Assembly: GCA_013407085.1 (NCBI GenBank)
Contig: JACCGJ010002676.1
Location: forward strand, 1 to 64,000
Reading direction: 5' to 3'
Length of the DNA stretch: 64,000 nt
DNA from: Atriophallophorus winterbourni
Lineage: Eukaryota > Platyhelminthes > Trematoda > Plagiorchiida > Microphallidae
The notes under the pieces were generated by a model. That model searched no databases, was not told the origin of the DNA, and saw nothing but the letters and a program-made list of their open reading frames with translations. Position numbers and translations under genes: made by a program. Shown here piece after piece: positions 21,623-34,225 of this stretch (position 1 is its first letter; each line of letters opens with the position of its first letter).

Positions 21623-22294
21623 TTATGGTTGAAAAGCAATGAACTTTACAATAACCACAGGGTGGAAATTTAAGTACAAATGTATATATATAAGTTTAAA
21701 TAAAATCAAAATCAATGGGACGATGATAGCATATTTATAGTTTGGGGCAAAATTCGGATTAGCTCTCATATAATCGTCAAGTTTTGATTTGAATATAGAT
21801 AAACTGTTTGAGCATACCAAATCGGAAGGTAGGGAATTCCAACTAAAGCACACACATACCGAATAAAAATACCTGCGGCAGTTCCGTTTGGAATGTGGTA
21901 TTTCCAACTTGCAACCATGGCCACGGCTGTTGCTGGAATTTCGAAGGTGGAACAATATATCCAGGGGGTGAGAAACAGTAGTGAGTATTTTGTATGCGAG
22001 GATGAGATCACCTCGCATTCTCGTTTGTGCAAGTGTCCTCATTTCCAGTCGTCTGAGTCGCCCGATGAAAGGCATATTTTCGAGACCAATGCCAAGCTTA
22101 GAAGCTCTCCGGTATATGCGATCCAGGAGTACGATGTATTTTGGAGCCATGGTGTCCAGGCTTGTGCGGCATAATCTAGAACCGGGTGTATATATGTATT
22201 GATCATGAGAGGAAAACACCCCGGGGAAAAACGCCCAAATATCCTCCGTAACATGCAGAGCAGCCGAGACGCGCTTTTGTAGACTATTTTTCAA
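21623..22294 (-). pseudogene. CR1-like RT C-terminal region
   Basis: Reads INTYIHPVLDYAAQAW-like in overlapping frames, then LDRIYRRASKLGIGLENMPF, DLILAYKILTT, HSKRNCRRYFYSVCVCFSWN and IFKSKLDDYMR, the usual end of this LINE protein. It connects to the FADD frame through a frame break at about 22300-22400. Confidence 0.8.
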
Positions 22295-22406
22295 ACTGCC
22301 GCAAATCCAGACACCGAGCTTGTATGGATAGGAAATGCCAAGGCCACGACCAATCTAAATCATCTTCGAATTTTCGCATATTCAATGACAGTTTATTTTC
22401 AGATGA

Positions 22407-23743
22407 CTAATTGAACAAAGCATTCAAATCGTTTTGCAGCAAGATACAATCGTCAGCATTTCTGATTTGCCTCCATACTTTTATATCGTCAGCAAACAAA
22501 ACCATCTTATTATCATTTGGTAGTGGCATATCGTTCATATAGACTAGAAACAGTATTGGTCCAAGCACTGAGCCTTCTGGAACTCCGCTAGTGACATCGA
22601 TGTTCTTCGATAATAGGCCGTCCACACGAACTCGGGTGACTGTTGCTGAGGTAATCTCTTAAAAATTCGTATAGTCTTCCAACAACACCGTGTTTCTTTA
22701 GCTTGTTCAAGAGTAAATTGTGATCAACTTTGTCAAACGCTATAGAAATGTCCAGGTAGCATGCATGAATACAGCCCCTCGCATCTACAATCCTCGTCCA
22801 ATCGTCTAAGCTTGTCAGCAAATTTGTTAGACAAGAGCGATTTTTGCGGAATATATGTTGGGCAACTGCCAAAAGTTGATTCGTTTCCAGATGTCGCATG
22901 ATTTCTGCAGTTATAATACGCTCAAAAACGTTTGATACCCAAGACAGCAAGGTCACCGGCCCGTAATTTTTAACATCAGAATGGCAACCACCTTTGTAAA
23001 TGGGTATTATTTGTCCCAGTTTCCAGTCTTGTGGCACTACGATAGCTTGGAGCAAAATATTAAACATGCAAGATAGAGGTTCAGATAGCTGCGCATGACA
23101 GGTTTCGAGCAGCTTTGGAGTTATCTCGTCTGGTCCTGGAGATTTCTTTACGTTTAATTTTCGTAATTTTCATCGGAGTAATCAATACTTCACTCAAGGT
23201 CGGTCGGTCAAGTCGAACAATTGGTTCCTGATCCGGCTCCATGGATTTCGGCGCAAAACCTCCTGCATAAAAGTCTGCCAACAGGTCAGCAGTCTGATTT
23301 ATGGATTCTGTGAAGCCGGACGAAGTTTTTAGGGAAAAGACTCCTGGTTTAATATTTGTTCTATCGTTTACAAGTCTATACAAGAGCTTCGGATTCTGGT
23401 GCATCTGAAAAATCAATTGCGATTGGAACGTTTGTTTATCATCTCGAATTAAGCTGATAACTTTGTTTCGCAGTCTTTTAAATTGTGCCCAAGAATCAGC
23501 TGTGTTGGTAGCCTTGTGAAACTCCCACGCTACTGCCCTTTGTTTCAACCAATTTTTAGTCCTGCTTCGTAGTAAAAATTTATTTTGTTGAGACGTTTTC
23601 TTCAAAGCAAACATTGAACGTTCCTCCAATATAGATTTGAGGTGCTGTAAGAGAGATCGCCAATGAATATCCGGATCTGAGTAATCCAGTTGTGTGAAAC
23701 TAGTGCTTTGTAACTCGGCACACAGAGCACGGTAGTTCACCAT
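22407..23743 (-). pseudogene. CR1-like reverse transcriptase core, frameshifted
   Basis: 23743-23081 covers the linker and start of RT (FLLRSRTKNWLKQRAVAWEF, NPKLLYRLVNDRTNIKPGVF). 23067-22588 carries GQIIPIYKGGCHSD, PVTLLSWVSNVFERI and CYLDISIAFDKVDHNLLL (motif A). 22625-22407 carries TSGVPEGSVLGPILFLVY (motif B) and MVLFADDIKVW (catalytic motif C). Small indels near 23130 and 22620 separate the frames, but all three catalytic motifs survive. Confidence 0.85.
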
Positions 23744-24200
23744 TCTGACGCATTTTGTCCCGTCTCTATTGCACCCAGCGCTTCAAACGTACTCGAATTC
23801 TAGGACAACGTGAACGCTTCGTCCGATCGGCGGTTTATAAACGATATTCTCAACAGCTGTGGGATCTGATGTAAGTATAAGATCCAAGGTAGACGGCTGG
23901 TCTGATCCTCTCATACGAGTAAATCCAAAAACGTGGTTATAAAGTGCTGCGTAATCCAAAACGGCTCGAAAATCATTTTCAAGTGTCTCTGATGGATGAT
24001 CATTTCGGCTATAGAGCTAGGGAAAGTTGAGATTAGGATGGCGACCATTTTTCAGACCGCATTTACATTTGAAAAAGAAATAGGAAAAGTCACGGCATTG
24101 ACCCTACGATTTGTCGAGAACTTGCTATTGACAACCCACTTTGAAGGCACTTTGTACAACGTCATACCCAATCGGGGGATGAGCTGATACAGCACTTGGC

Positions 24201-25107
24201 TGCTGGTATACAACTGATTCTCTAGGCTCTGAGCTCAACGGGAAAGATGGGCAATCCGGAATCGGAAAATTAATTCATTGTAATTACCGCCCTTGTGATG
24301 GACATCGATGGTCAACATCGACCGAATGAGGCATACGACAAGCCCGAAGCTTCCTACACACCAAATCACGGACTGATTGCCGGTCCCACCGTTATTTGTA
24401 ATCCAACAATTCTGCATTTGATTTCCGTTGTAATATGGACTTCACAGTGAAATTAGATACGAATAATTTCCATGTTTGAGCTATAAAATTGAGATCCATT
24501 TTTCCATGCGACACTTCGATAGTTTACATTCATAATGTAATTCTGTGAAGTTGTTAAGCGTTTATTTTTATTTTTATAATTCCTAATTTCTACAATGCGA
24601 AATATGTGCAATTAAATAGGCGAATATTTTCAATGGATTAAAATAAATATTGAAAAAACGACTGAGTGAACACGCGATGCGGCATTATATTGTAAACATT
24701 ATTTTCAATACTTAAATTTTATGAGCTTTATAGTAATCTTTGTGTGATGCAACTTGCACACCACGGTAAAACATAGAATAATTCGAGATCAAACTGCATT
24801 CTGCGACAATAGAAATCAAAGTATATTGAAATTTGTCCTAAACCGATTGGCAGTCATCGAAAATAAAAATTAATTTCAACCTGAAAACCCCAGAACTGTT
24901 AGCAATTCTGAATAATCGATTGAATTTTTTAAAGTAATGAAAAGTTGATTTGACTGTTTAATCCGTTTAATGAACATTGGCTTGGTACCAAATTAAAGCT
25001 TTTAATCGATTGACAGAAGAATGATATAGCAGGATAAAATGCCTTATATCCTTGCTATTTTATTTTTACAAAATTTAAACTTAGTTCAGAGAACTATGTT
25101 AATCACA
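24201..25107. other. No recognised feature
   Basis: AT-rich, no coding signal that I can support. Confidence 0.5.
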
Positions 25108-25312
25108 TCCCCTGCACTTACACACCACAACCGTTTTCTGGCTGTTTAGCGGCACGGGATGGAGGCATTTAGCTAAGTTTCAGTGAGACTTGTAACAGTG
25201 GAGAATTGATGAAGTAAGTTAGGCTTTGACACGGATGTTTGATAGGGTTCGTACAGCCAACCGTGACAACGACAAAAAGCCAGAAACCGGTAGTGGTGTG
25301 TAAGTGCGAGGG
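25108..25312. repeat. Fold-back (inverted) repeat related to the HHR repeat
   Basis: Arms at about 25108-25158 (CTGCACTTACACACCACAAC, then CGTTTTCTGGCTGTTT) and 25261-25312 (AAAAAGCCAGAAACCGG, then TAGTGGTGTGTAAGTGCGA) are near-complementary, with roughly 100 bases between. The arm resembles the 3' half of the hammerhead block (GAAACCGGT-GTGG), but CTGANGA is absent. A third piece at 27840-27910 shares CAGAAACCGGTTGTG and a CTCACTGAAACTT segment. Confidence 0.55.
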
Positions 25313-25848
25313 ACGTGAGCAACACATCACATTGGTCATCCATCAGCATCTTGAGCTCTTGACCAAGAATCACTTTGTGATTCAGTTCTTTTAGCGTAGT
25401 TCGCTGTACAAACCCTATTATTCAGTGGATTGAAAGTCCAACTATGTTTATAAAATATGTTATTTAGTGATGGAATTTTAACGACTGCTTTTTGTTTTGG
25501 TACAGCGATATATATTATTACAAATTTCATCGTCTTTGTTTGTGTTAGTGAAGTATTGAGTATCGATTACTGATAAGAATTCCAATGAAAAAAAACATTT
25601 CTACTAATAAAAATGGGCAATATTGATGATATTTTTGTTGGCTTTTGACCAAACATTGCATGCTACTGCGGTCGTGTAAACGTGCTAGCGATTAATACAC
25701 ATTTGATTTCATTGATCTATTTATATAGCAGGGTCTGGTAGAAAGGTGATATTTTACGAGATATTTATGGTACTATTGAATATGAATGACAGTAATTGAA
25801 GAATAAATAATAACCTAATTGGAACATTAGATATTATAAAATACACAA

Positions 25849-25886
<38 letters not shown>

Positions 25887-27839
25887 AGCCACCGAACAAG
25901 TGTCTCATTCAGCATAATGAAAATGATTATGATCCATTCGTTTCTATTTTACGATTGCGCATGCAATTTCATAAATCTACTTTAGGGCAAAGCGGAGACA
26001 AATTAATGTCATAGGATAAACTGTCACAGAATGCATTAATCTCACACCCTACTATAGACGTGTCACATTATCAGACTGAGCTCGCAATTTTAGATTCTAA
26101 AGCGGCTGCAACCTATTAAACACGATATGAAAATGATGCCATCTTCGAATCGCGTTGTAGCAACTATGAAAACAAATAAAGGTGGATTATTACAAGATTA
26201 TTGAGTGATTCCGCGTGAACTGCTCAAGCTGATGACAAATGAACTATGCGCTCTGTTGCACTCATCCATGAACATTCGCCCTAACACTATTTTCAATGTT
26301 ACATCAGGTGAATATGTTTATTTTCAGCTAGTGTTGGCAGTGCAGAAAGATTGTGAACAAACAGCGTTTGTAACTCCTATAGATAATATGGCTTGGACGA
26401 TTTGTAAGTTGTATATTTGGTCCGGGGTATTGATTTTCACGTGGTCAAATTGAACACAACAATATTGATAGGATCTCAATTATACGTTTCGAATCAAATC
26501 TTGAACGCTATTACAGGTACACACATAATCGGAGTACACTAAACATTGTCATCTTGATCACATTTTTCTTCTTTGAGAACGGACATGCAATAACGTGACT
26601 TCAAATCCATCTTGCATAGTTAATGTTCAACTCTTAATCCTATATATTTTATATTCAATAATACATTTTATACTTTATTTTCGCATGTGAATATAAAGTT
26701 TTTTTCATTTATTAATATATTCATTTTATTTATATTGCCCGACTCTCGATAAGTCGTATTTCCTGTTTTGTCATGTCTATTCCAGAGGCCATTGATTAAA
26801 TGCATGCTCCTCACTAAAAGTTATGCGTATCATCAATTTACGAAAATAATTTCATTTAGAAATATTTTTCGCTTGTAACGTTACTAGACAATATCGTTGT
26901 TAGAAAGGAGTTCATTCAACAGATTTAATGGTTGAATTCCATATAAATCGTCGTTTGAATCTGTTTAACCAGGTGTAAATTTGACAATTCATAAACTAGC
27001 AATTGATAGCACGCAACCACGCTGAGTTTACATTTTCAATTTTCATCTTGTAATTTCCTAACTGAGATTATTCACTGACCACATTTAACCCAATGATAAT
27101 CGAAAATTCATTAAGAGTAAATTGTAGTCTATCGTGAAAATAAACGATTATCTGATGTTAACCACGTTTATCCCGATCAATAAAAGATGCACGGCTGAAA
27201 ATTTGGCTTGAGTGGTAACTCGATTTCTGACTACATCCAAATTTATTTATGGACTATAATTATCCAGAAATATGTATAAGTCGAATTTGTAGGCTGTACA
27301 CACTTCAAGGGTCTTATAAATGAATTATCCAGAATTTGTAATCTATGGCAAAATAAGTGCATAGTTATTTTTGACCGTTTGTTATTCCAACGTTAACAAG
27401 AATAGATCGTAGTTAAACTGTGCAAATGTCTTTTGTATGAAGCAATACATGAGTCAAGAACTTCGGAAGTCAATATCTCGTTATAAATCTTGCAACACCA
27501 ATCTAAGCGACACCAATATCTGGTTCTCATTCAAAGAGCGAAATATTCATGAATGTTTGTCTCCCTTAACTTGTCCGATATTTAGTTGATAATCACTCTC
27601 AATTCAGGATCTGAAGATGTGAATGATAATCTGAATGCTATCTCGTTGAATGTTCGCCATAGCAGCGTTTGCGTAACGTTTCGAAAAAAGTAATTTATGT
27701 GGTTGAATTGATTTGTTTGCAAAATAAAGCCATTTTTTATAAAAAAATTTCTTGAATTATTAAGCGAGAAATTATCAACTGTCGGACTATGCTACATTTT
27801 TACATATTTATTTCATTTTATTTACCACTATAACGCCGT
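25313..27839. other. Gene-free AT-rich region
   Basis: Contains a (TA)n microsatellite at about 25852-25883. Short frames only, none with a recognisable domain. Confidence 0.5.
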
Positions 27840-27910
27840 TTCAAGACTCACTGAAACTTTTCTTTCTGTCTTAACTTGAGGACAGCAAACAACCAGAAAC
27901 CGGTTGTGTT
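27840..27910 (+). repeat. Single copy of the 25.1-kb repeat
   Basis: TCAAGACTCACTGAAACTT followed by AGCAAACAACCAGAAACCGG, matching parts of the fold-back repeat at 25.1 kb. Confidence 0.45.
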
Positions 27911-29159
27911 ATATATAGGATGGAGCACCACAATATAGTATTTTCTTTAGCATTTAGAAAACAGATTTTTACACCTAAATCGGTTGTCTTATGATTGTCA
28001 CTACTCATTTTAACTCTCTTATTCGGTCGCAGAAATTTTACATGTACAAAGGCAAAATATGTAATCCATATTTGGAGATCTTTAAAGCGGATCAATCAGA
28101 TATTCTCATACGAATGAATTTGAGACCAATCTGTAAGAGCAACCGCGTTAACATTTTGCCTTCGATAATTAACTTTCATCAGACCAATATTGATATTCAG
28201 ATAAGTGAACGTGAAAATATAGCGCTGCTTTTACCACCTCTGATTTGTCCTACAATTAAATAGCCTATAGAGATTCTTAACATGCAAGTGCGCCTAAAAC
28301 GCCGCAAGATTTGATATTAAATTTGCACAGGGTAGCATGTACTAACGTTGAATACACAGAATTGAAAACGGTCAAGGGAATTTGACAGTCTCCCACAAGC
28401 GCAGAAAAAATGCAGAAGTTAATTAATTTAAAAAATGAACATGTGCAATACACTATCGATAGCATCAATAAGAATATCGTAAGTTATTAAGTGCACCTCA
28501 GCTTAACTAATTTAGAATTATGTGCGACGATTCAAGGGACATCTTGTCTGAAAACATAAATATATTAAGAACATTTTCTGCTGCCTAACAATATGAGTTC
28601 GACATTTTACGTTGAGCAGACACCATGAAGAACGTTCGAATAAAAACCATCCGTACGAAAACTTTCGAAAATAAAATCAGAGATAATTACATATAGGGAC
28701 ACACAAACATTTCCACTGTAATTAGTTAGATTGACTTTAACGGTTGGGCGTGTGCGTGGTTCACTCTATTGTGTCTACCAACCATTTAATGAATTGGTAC
28801 TAATTCTCATATTGAGATCTGGGAATGAATGGATATTCATTCTTCGCGGGTTTTGGTTTTCAACTAAAATTATATGGCCGTAAACGCTAAAACACTACTA
28901 TTTACTTAAAATCATTGCTTTAACACACGAATCATATGCAGATTGCATTACTGCGCACATTTCTGCCCTAAATAACTTAATGACCGAAGGCCAGACAGTC
29001 GTAGTGATTTCATCTATCAATGCATGAAAAGTTCCATACGAAACAGTGTATTACATCTACGGTGATCAAGGTCGACAATACATGCAGATAATGCAATGTA
29101 CATTTTTAGAAGACGATAAGCGTTCTCATTCGATAGTCATCACATAATAAAAGAGATTT
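27911..29159. other. No recognised gene
   Basis: AT-rich. The 90-codon frame at 27991-28263 has no recognisable feature and may be chance. Confidence 0.45.
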
Positions 29160-29391
29160 CAAAATGCTCATTTACCTGTATTTCCGTCACACACACCCCA
29201 CGACCGGTTTCGTGCTGTTTGCAATCGTCATGTAGAGACAGTACGATCAGTATCCTTGAAACAGTGGAGGAATGGTAAACAAGTAGCGATTGTATGCCAC
29301 TGTAGGATAAGGTTGGCACGATCATCCTGTTCAATCACATGTGCCCAAACACGTGTATAATGGGGTTAAACCCATATCCATGAACCAAAAT
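29160..29391 (-). repeat. HHR repeat, full-length-like unit (antisense)
   Basis: In reverse complement it runs CATTTTGGTTCATGGATATG, GGTTTAACCCCATTAT, CAATCGCTACTTGTTTACC, GTTTCAAGGATACTGATCG and the hammerhead block at 29235-29196. The core reads ATGACGA instead of CTGACGA, so base C3 is lost and cleavage is unlikely. It meets a plus-strand copy head to head at 29391. Confidence 0.7.
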
Positions 29392-29620
29392 GCCTGATAT
29401 GTGCAAACAGTACGAAACCGGTCGTGGAGTGTGTGACGGGAATGCATGCAAATGAGCATTTTGGTTCATTGTTATAGGTTTAACCCCATCATATATGTGT
29501 TTGTACACATGATTGCATAGGTTGGTCGCACCAGCCTTATCCAACAGTGAAAGAGATTTCAATTTGTATGGAGCTCTCTGACACAGTTCATATTCAATTT
29601 TATTAATACAATTGGACAAA
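29392..29620 (+). repeat. HHR repeat, plus-strand partner
   Basis: Begins with the hammerhead block (29392-29430), whose core is CTGATAT in place of CTGATGA, then GTGTGTGACGGGAATGCATG, GGTTTAACCCCAT, ACATGATTGCATAGGTTGG and CAGCCTTATCCAACAGTG. The ribozyme is mutated. Confidence 0.7.
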
Positions 29621-29889
29621 GATTTATAAATAATCTAGTGTCTGGATGAGATGGTTCAACTTTTTAAAAGTTTATTGATAGAAGCAAACCGTATTCCAAA
29701 TCGTATCAAACTCTATATTTCCATTAATTTTGTTGCTTTTCATTCAAAACGTTTAATTTTTTGTGCTGCTCCCAGCGATGATGTAGACTATGTGTGATGA
29801 ATAATATAATCCATCAAGTTTTTGATCAAAACAGATCAAATCATTTCAAGTATTTCCTAAAAGTGAGGAATTTTTATACAAGTTGCGCG
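29621..29889. other. Short spacer between HHR-repeat copies
   Basis: AT-rich, nothing recognised. Confidence 0.4.
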
Positions 29890-30020
29890 TGTATGTTACT
29901 GTTGGCACAACCAACCGGTTAAATTACATACACCCACGCACATGTAGATATGGTTTAAAACTATGATCATGAACAAAAATGCTCACTTGCATGCATGGGG
30001 TGTGTGAGTGTGTGATGGAA
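29890..30020 (-). repeat. Diverged HHR repeat fragment
   Basis: Reads in antisense unit order (ACTGTTGG, CCAACCGGTTAAATTACA, ATGATCATGAACAAAAATGC) and then GCATGGGGTGTGTGAGTGTG, a rearranged stem-I tail. No ribozyme core. Confidence 0.5.
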
Positions 30021-32904
30021 ATTCAGACAATGAACAAGTTTTCAGATATTTGTTTACTTCTCAGACTGTGTAGACCATAGTGCCAATGCTAAATTCTAGT
30101 TTCTTTAGCACAAAAGGTGAATGTGTTATAAACTCGCCCAATGACAGGACGGGATGTCGAAGTTATTTACACAGTTAATGTTTGTGACCAATTTTCGCCA
30201 AAGTTTGGTGTGGATATGAGCTAAACACATTTTTAGAAATGTGTAACTGGGTGAGGTCCGAACATGAACCTTTCGGTCAAATGTCGAACGGGAATCCGTT
30301 GTTTCATCGTTTAACAACTAGATTGGATTTATCCAAATATTACACTTTTTCTTTTGCTCAAACTCTAATCATATACGCTAAATATAAGCTTAAATCTGTT
30401 TTAAATATATTATATGGAAACAACGAAAGCCGATTAAAACATCGTAAAAACGCTTAAAGCGTAGAAAATATCTTAGTTTAACAGTTTATTCTGCAATGTA
30501 ATCAAATTTCACCCGAAACTAAGCAGCTAATTTACCGATCAGCGAAAATGAAAACCGATAAAAATGGAACTCTATAACAATGTCATTAATATCTAATCAA
30601 TGGCAAGCATCTCAATTTATTCTTCAGAAAAAAGTTTTTCATTTGCCAATAAAGTACAGAGTTTTACGTTATAATCACCGACAATTTGACAAAACCGAAT
30701 CCTTTTTGTTTCGAACCCATTCAAACAACGTTCGTTTCACGCAAGATAACGATCAGCGCTCCTTGATCCACGGTGCAGTGAATGGAGTGCACAAAACAAG
30801 ATCATTTTTCAGCATCTCTGATCGAAATGACATAAAACCACTAAATTGAGTTTGATGAATGGGATCGTGTAATCGAATAGTATATCCAATGAAATGGAAG
30901 TGGTGTAATTTATGTAAGTTAATACTGCTGTATAAAATTCTGTATGTTTCCGTTTTTAATCCTGTAGGTAATACGTTAATTACTTTGGCCAATTCATAAC
31001 AATAAGGTATAATTCGTGTTCAAATGTTAATCATGTTTAAAAATTAGTAACAGCGTTTTTAATATTCTCTTTGTTAGGGTTGTTTCGGAATTCGCTTTTA
31101 AATTTGAAACTGCTCAAGCGTAAGTTATTACTAAAGTCCACCAAGATTGTTTATAGTACGCGGGAAAAAGTACAATTTTTATCATCAGTAAAATTTTATT
31201 TGAAATTTTGTATTATTGTGGAAAACATACACTTTAGCAGATAAATCTAGAAAACGTACACCGTGGTGGAGGACAAGCTGTTATTTAATCATTGGCTCCG
31301 TGAATTGCTTTATACGAATCGCCTTTTCTAAGCGATCCACTGAGTAATTGATGCTAATCTTTAATTTAATGAATCAGGATGACTTTAGAAATTCAACTAA
31401 ACGGTGGTTTGTGCTATTATCGTTCATTAAAACCTGACCTACGGGCAAAAGATGCAGGGTTTCGACATTTTTATGTAGAGCATTGAAACGTTTATGTGAA
31501 GAAACAAAATATTGATCAAACTAATGTTCTTCAAATTAATGTTCGGCTTAAAAAGCGTTATAAGCATTATTTAAATTTTTGAAGCTCATGGGAGAATCCA
31601 CCATATGTTGAGTTTGAACATTCCGAAAATGGAAGCAAGCACGGCGAGAATTGGGCCAGAATTCCCGCATGTGTTGTAGATGGATGGCGTATGTTCTGGT
31701 GTCAATTTCTCATTTCAAACTTTAACCAAGTGTCACTGTGGGTGTCCTTCAATAGACAATTTTATATATTTAAAAATAATTTCTCAGTGTATACACCTTT
31801 GATTAAAATCACGTAGAACCAGATGTTGCAATATATCACTGTACGGAACAATACGAAAATCCGTCATTACATTTGTCACGCTGTGATGAATCTTATCGAA
31901 GGTAATATATTTATTCAGCCATTGATCCCAGCAGTCTGAGGTATTCTCCGTCATTGTACGAATGGTGAAGTTCATCATTCTTGGTAACGTTATTGGCGAT
32001 CATGTTCCAAATATTTGTTCAAAGACGCCTAACAATCAGTTCGCCATCCATTAAAGATTGTGGTAATGAGATGTTGTATTCAGCTTTCCAATTATCCATA
32101 CCCAATATTTTTCCACGAAGCTGCATGACAAACTTTATGTTCCAAAAATATCTATGTTCAAGTAACATTCTTTTTAAGCTGGCGAATCATTCTTTACTGT
32201 GTGTTACATAGCAAATCGTTCACAACCGCTCATGCGGACACGCCGTACAAATCTCTTTACAATTTCTTGCAATCTGCAACTGATCTGCATTCAAATTTTT
32301 ATACTTCCCGTACACAAAAACTATTTTGAAAGATACGACTGTTTTCAAATTATTTTACTTATAGAGGAAATGGAAACTGACCCAGTACAGTTGCTTTACG
32401 ACCACTGGTCGTTTTAATATTGAAAGACAACAATACGTTTATACTAACTCTTGCGTGGCGATCTGATCAGTGATCGCATAACCACAAAAATAATGAACCA
32501 CAAATTCCTATACGCCATTTTAATTTTAAGAATTAAATTGTGAAAGACTTCATATAAAGCTTAAAATATATCCAAGTAGTAAACGTGCATAGAAATGCCA
32601 CTAACGTCTGGAGTCATCACAGTGTGAACATTCGTTAGACGGTAGCAATCTATTCGATATCTACACAGCAGCTGTGAAAATAGTCATAGCATTTAATAGT
32701 GAGACCTTATGCTTCATGATCTTTGCGATTACAGGCAATATTGTAGCGGGATGACAATAGCAAGCCCATGATTGGCATCCACTCCTGAAGATTTATGGGA
32801 GCATAATGGACTTCCAATTTTTCGGAATTACTCCCTGATACAATTAAAAGATAAATACGCTGTCAAGCGGTTCACATGTGGTATGTATTTATCGGTATCG
32901 TGTA
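30021..32904. other. Gene-free AT-rich region
   Basis: Several 60-90-codon frames on both strands (for example 30580-30849) but none with a domain, codon pattern or paired frame that supports a gene. Confidence 0.45.
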
Positions 32905-32908
32905 ACCA

Positions 32909-33358
32909 GTGATTTCAAAAATACTTGAGCGACTCATTGTTGACGATCTAATGAAACATTTCGAGAATAATCAGTTGCTTTCGAGAAACCAGCATGGATT
33001 CAGACGAAATTATTCCTGTTTGTCTAATTTACTGGTAACGCTAGATGATTGGACAAAATCGGTAGATAAAGGACCAGCAATACACGCGTGCTACTTAGAT
33101 ATTTCAAAAGCATTCGATCCTGTTGACCATTCCCTACTACTGCAGAAGCATGAAAGGCTTGGTATCACTGGAAAGTTGCTGAATTGGCTAAATGACTATC
33201 TAACAAATCGCACTAACCAGGTACGTGTTGATGGTGCATTATCCAAACCAATTGCAGCAACTAGCGGAGTTCCACAAGGCTCAGTCCTTGGTCCGATCCT
33301 CTTTCTGGTATATATCAATGAAATACCGGAAATTGTTCAGAAGACTGCCCGCTATTAG
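32909..33358 (+). pseudogene. CR1-like RT fragment, motifs A and B
   Basis: 149 residues: HGFRRNYSCLSNLL, CYLDISKAFDPVDHSLLLQK (motif A, with P replacing the usual R) and SGVPQGSVLGPILFLVYI (motif B). The reading leaves the family after NEIPEIV, where the sister copy continues RCNISLFADDMKIW; here it becomes QKTARY and stops. The deletion removes catalytic motif C, so the enzyme is dead. Confidence 0.85.
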
Positions 33359-33369
33359 AAAAGGAACTT

Positions 33370-34100
33370 GATACGCTTCACAGCTGGTCTTCGAAGAACA
33401 AACTGCCGTTTAACTTCAACAAATGCAGGATCATGAATGTGGGAAATCGAGTAGAGTTCACATATCACATAGGTTCGCATGTCCTTGAAAATTGCAGTGA
33501 AGAAAAAGATTTGGGTGTCTGGATATGCTCCAGTTTAAAAACATCACTTCAAACTAACAGTGCCTTCAAAAAAGCAACACGTGTTCTGAATCTACTTAAA
33601 CGTGTATTTGGTAAATTTTCACCCAAGATATTCCCAAGGATCATGAATGCATACTTGAGACCAGTCATGGAATACGGTGTGCAGTCATGGTCTCCGTGGC
33701 TCAAGAGGGATGTGGAACTTATGTAGCGAATCTATCACCGCTCATCGAAACTAGTTCTCAGCATCCGAAACAAACCATATAAAGAAAGGATAGCTCAACT
33801 GAATCTGTTCGATTTTCCTTATCGACGAATCAGAGGAGACCTTATCTTACTCTACAAAATATTCCATACTCCGAACCATCCCTTACAGGATTTATTCACG
33901 CGAAGGGATACGAGGAATTATCTGACCCATGAATATGTGCTGGTCGTACCATATTCCCGCCTGAACTCTAAAAGGTATTTTTACTCTGTCCGTGTCTGTT
34001 TTACTTGGAACAGTTTACCTTAAACCGTTGCTCACGCCACTAGCTTGCATGACTTTAAAACGGAATTAGACGAATTTTTATTGCATTATTCGTTTCCAGG
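33370..34100 (+). pseudogene. CR1-like RT C-terminal region
   Basis: Resumes as ELDTLHSWSSKNKLPFNFNK, NVGNRVEFTYHIGSHVLENC, EEKDLGVWICSSLKTSL, VFGKFSPKIFPRIMNAYLR and VMEYGVQSWSPWLKRD. A TAG follows at 33724-33726 (VELM*RIY). Further downstream are KERIAQLNLFDFPYRRIRGD and RRDTRNYLTHEYVLVVP, then a TAA in NSLP*TVAHA. Confidence 0.8.
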
Positions 34101-34225
34101 ACACTAATATATTGTTTAATCTATGTTCTTATATTGTTTATACACTTAAATTTCAATTTTTACCATCCTATGATTGTTGATAAGCTTGTTGCTTTTTAGA
34201 CCATTAAAAACCTTGAATTACCTCA

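Larger units (their letters stand above)
21601..24200 (-). mobile_element. CR1-like LINE, 5'-truncated
   Basis: The minus strand holds endonuclease remains (about 24200-23745: TRMRGSDQPSTLDLIL, YKPPIGR), an RT in three frames, and a 3' tail of TTGAATC repeats (plus-strand AAGATTC units at 21603-21623). The same tail ends the element at 61.4-63.8 kb, so the two are one subfamily. Confidence 0.85.
32905..34225 (+). mobile_element. CR1-like LINE, 5'-truncated, lacking FADD
   Basis: Starts inside the RT (VISKILERLIVDDLMKHFEN) and ends with the TTTTTAGACCATTAAAAACC tail at about 34195-34215. It is the same subfamily as 57.7-58.7 kb. Compared with that copy, about 24 residues including FADD are missing. 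Confidence 0.85.

Noticed and set aside
25108..25160. Hammerhead ribozyme in the fold-back repeat
   Set aside because: GAAA-CCGGT-like half is present, but no CTGANGA core occurs upstream in either arm.
27991..28263. 90-codon plus-strand frame
   Set aside because: No recognisable feature and overlapped by an opposite-strand frame; not supportable.
30580..30849. 89-codon plus-strand frame
   Set aside because: No domain, overlaps another frame of equal size on the opposite strand, and length is within chance for 64 kb.
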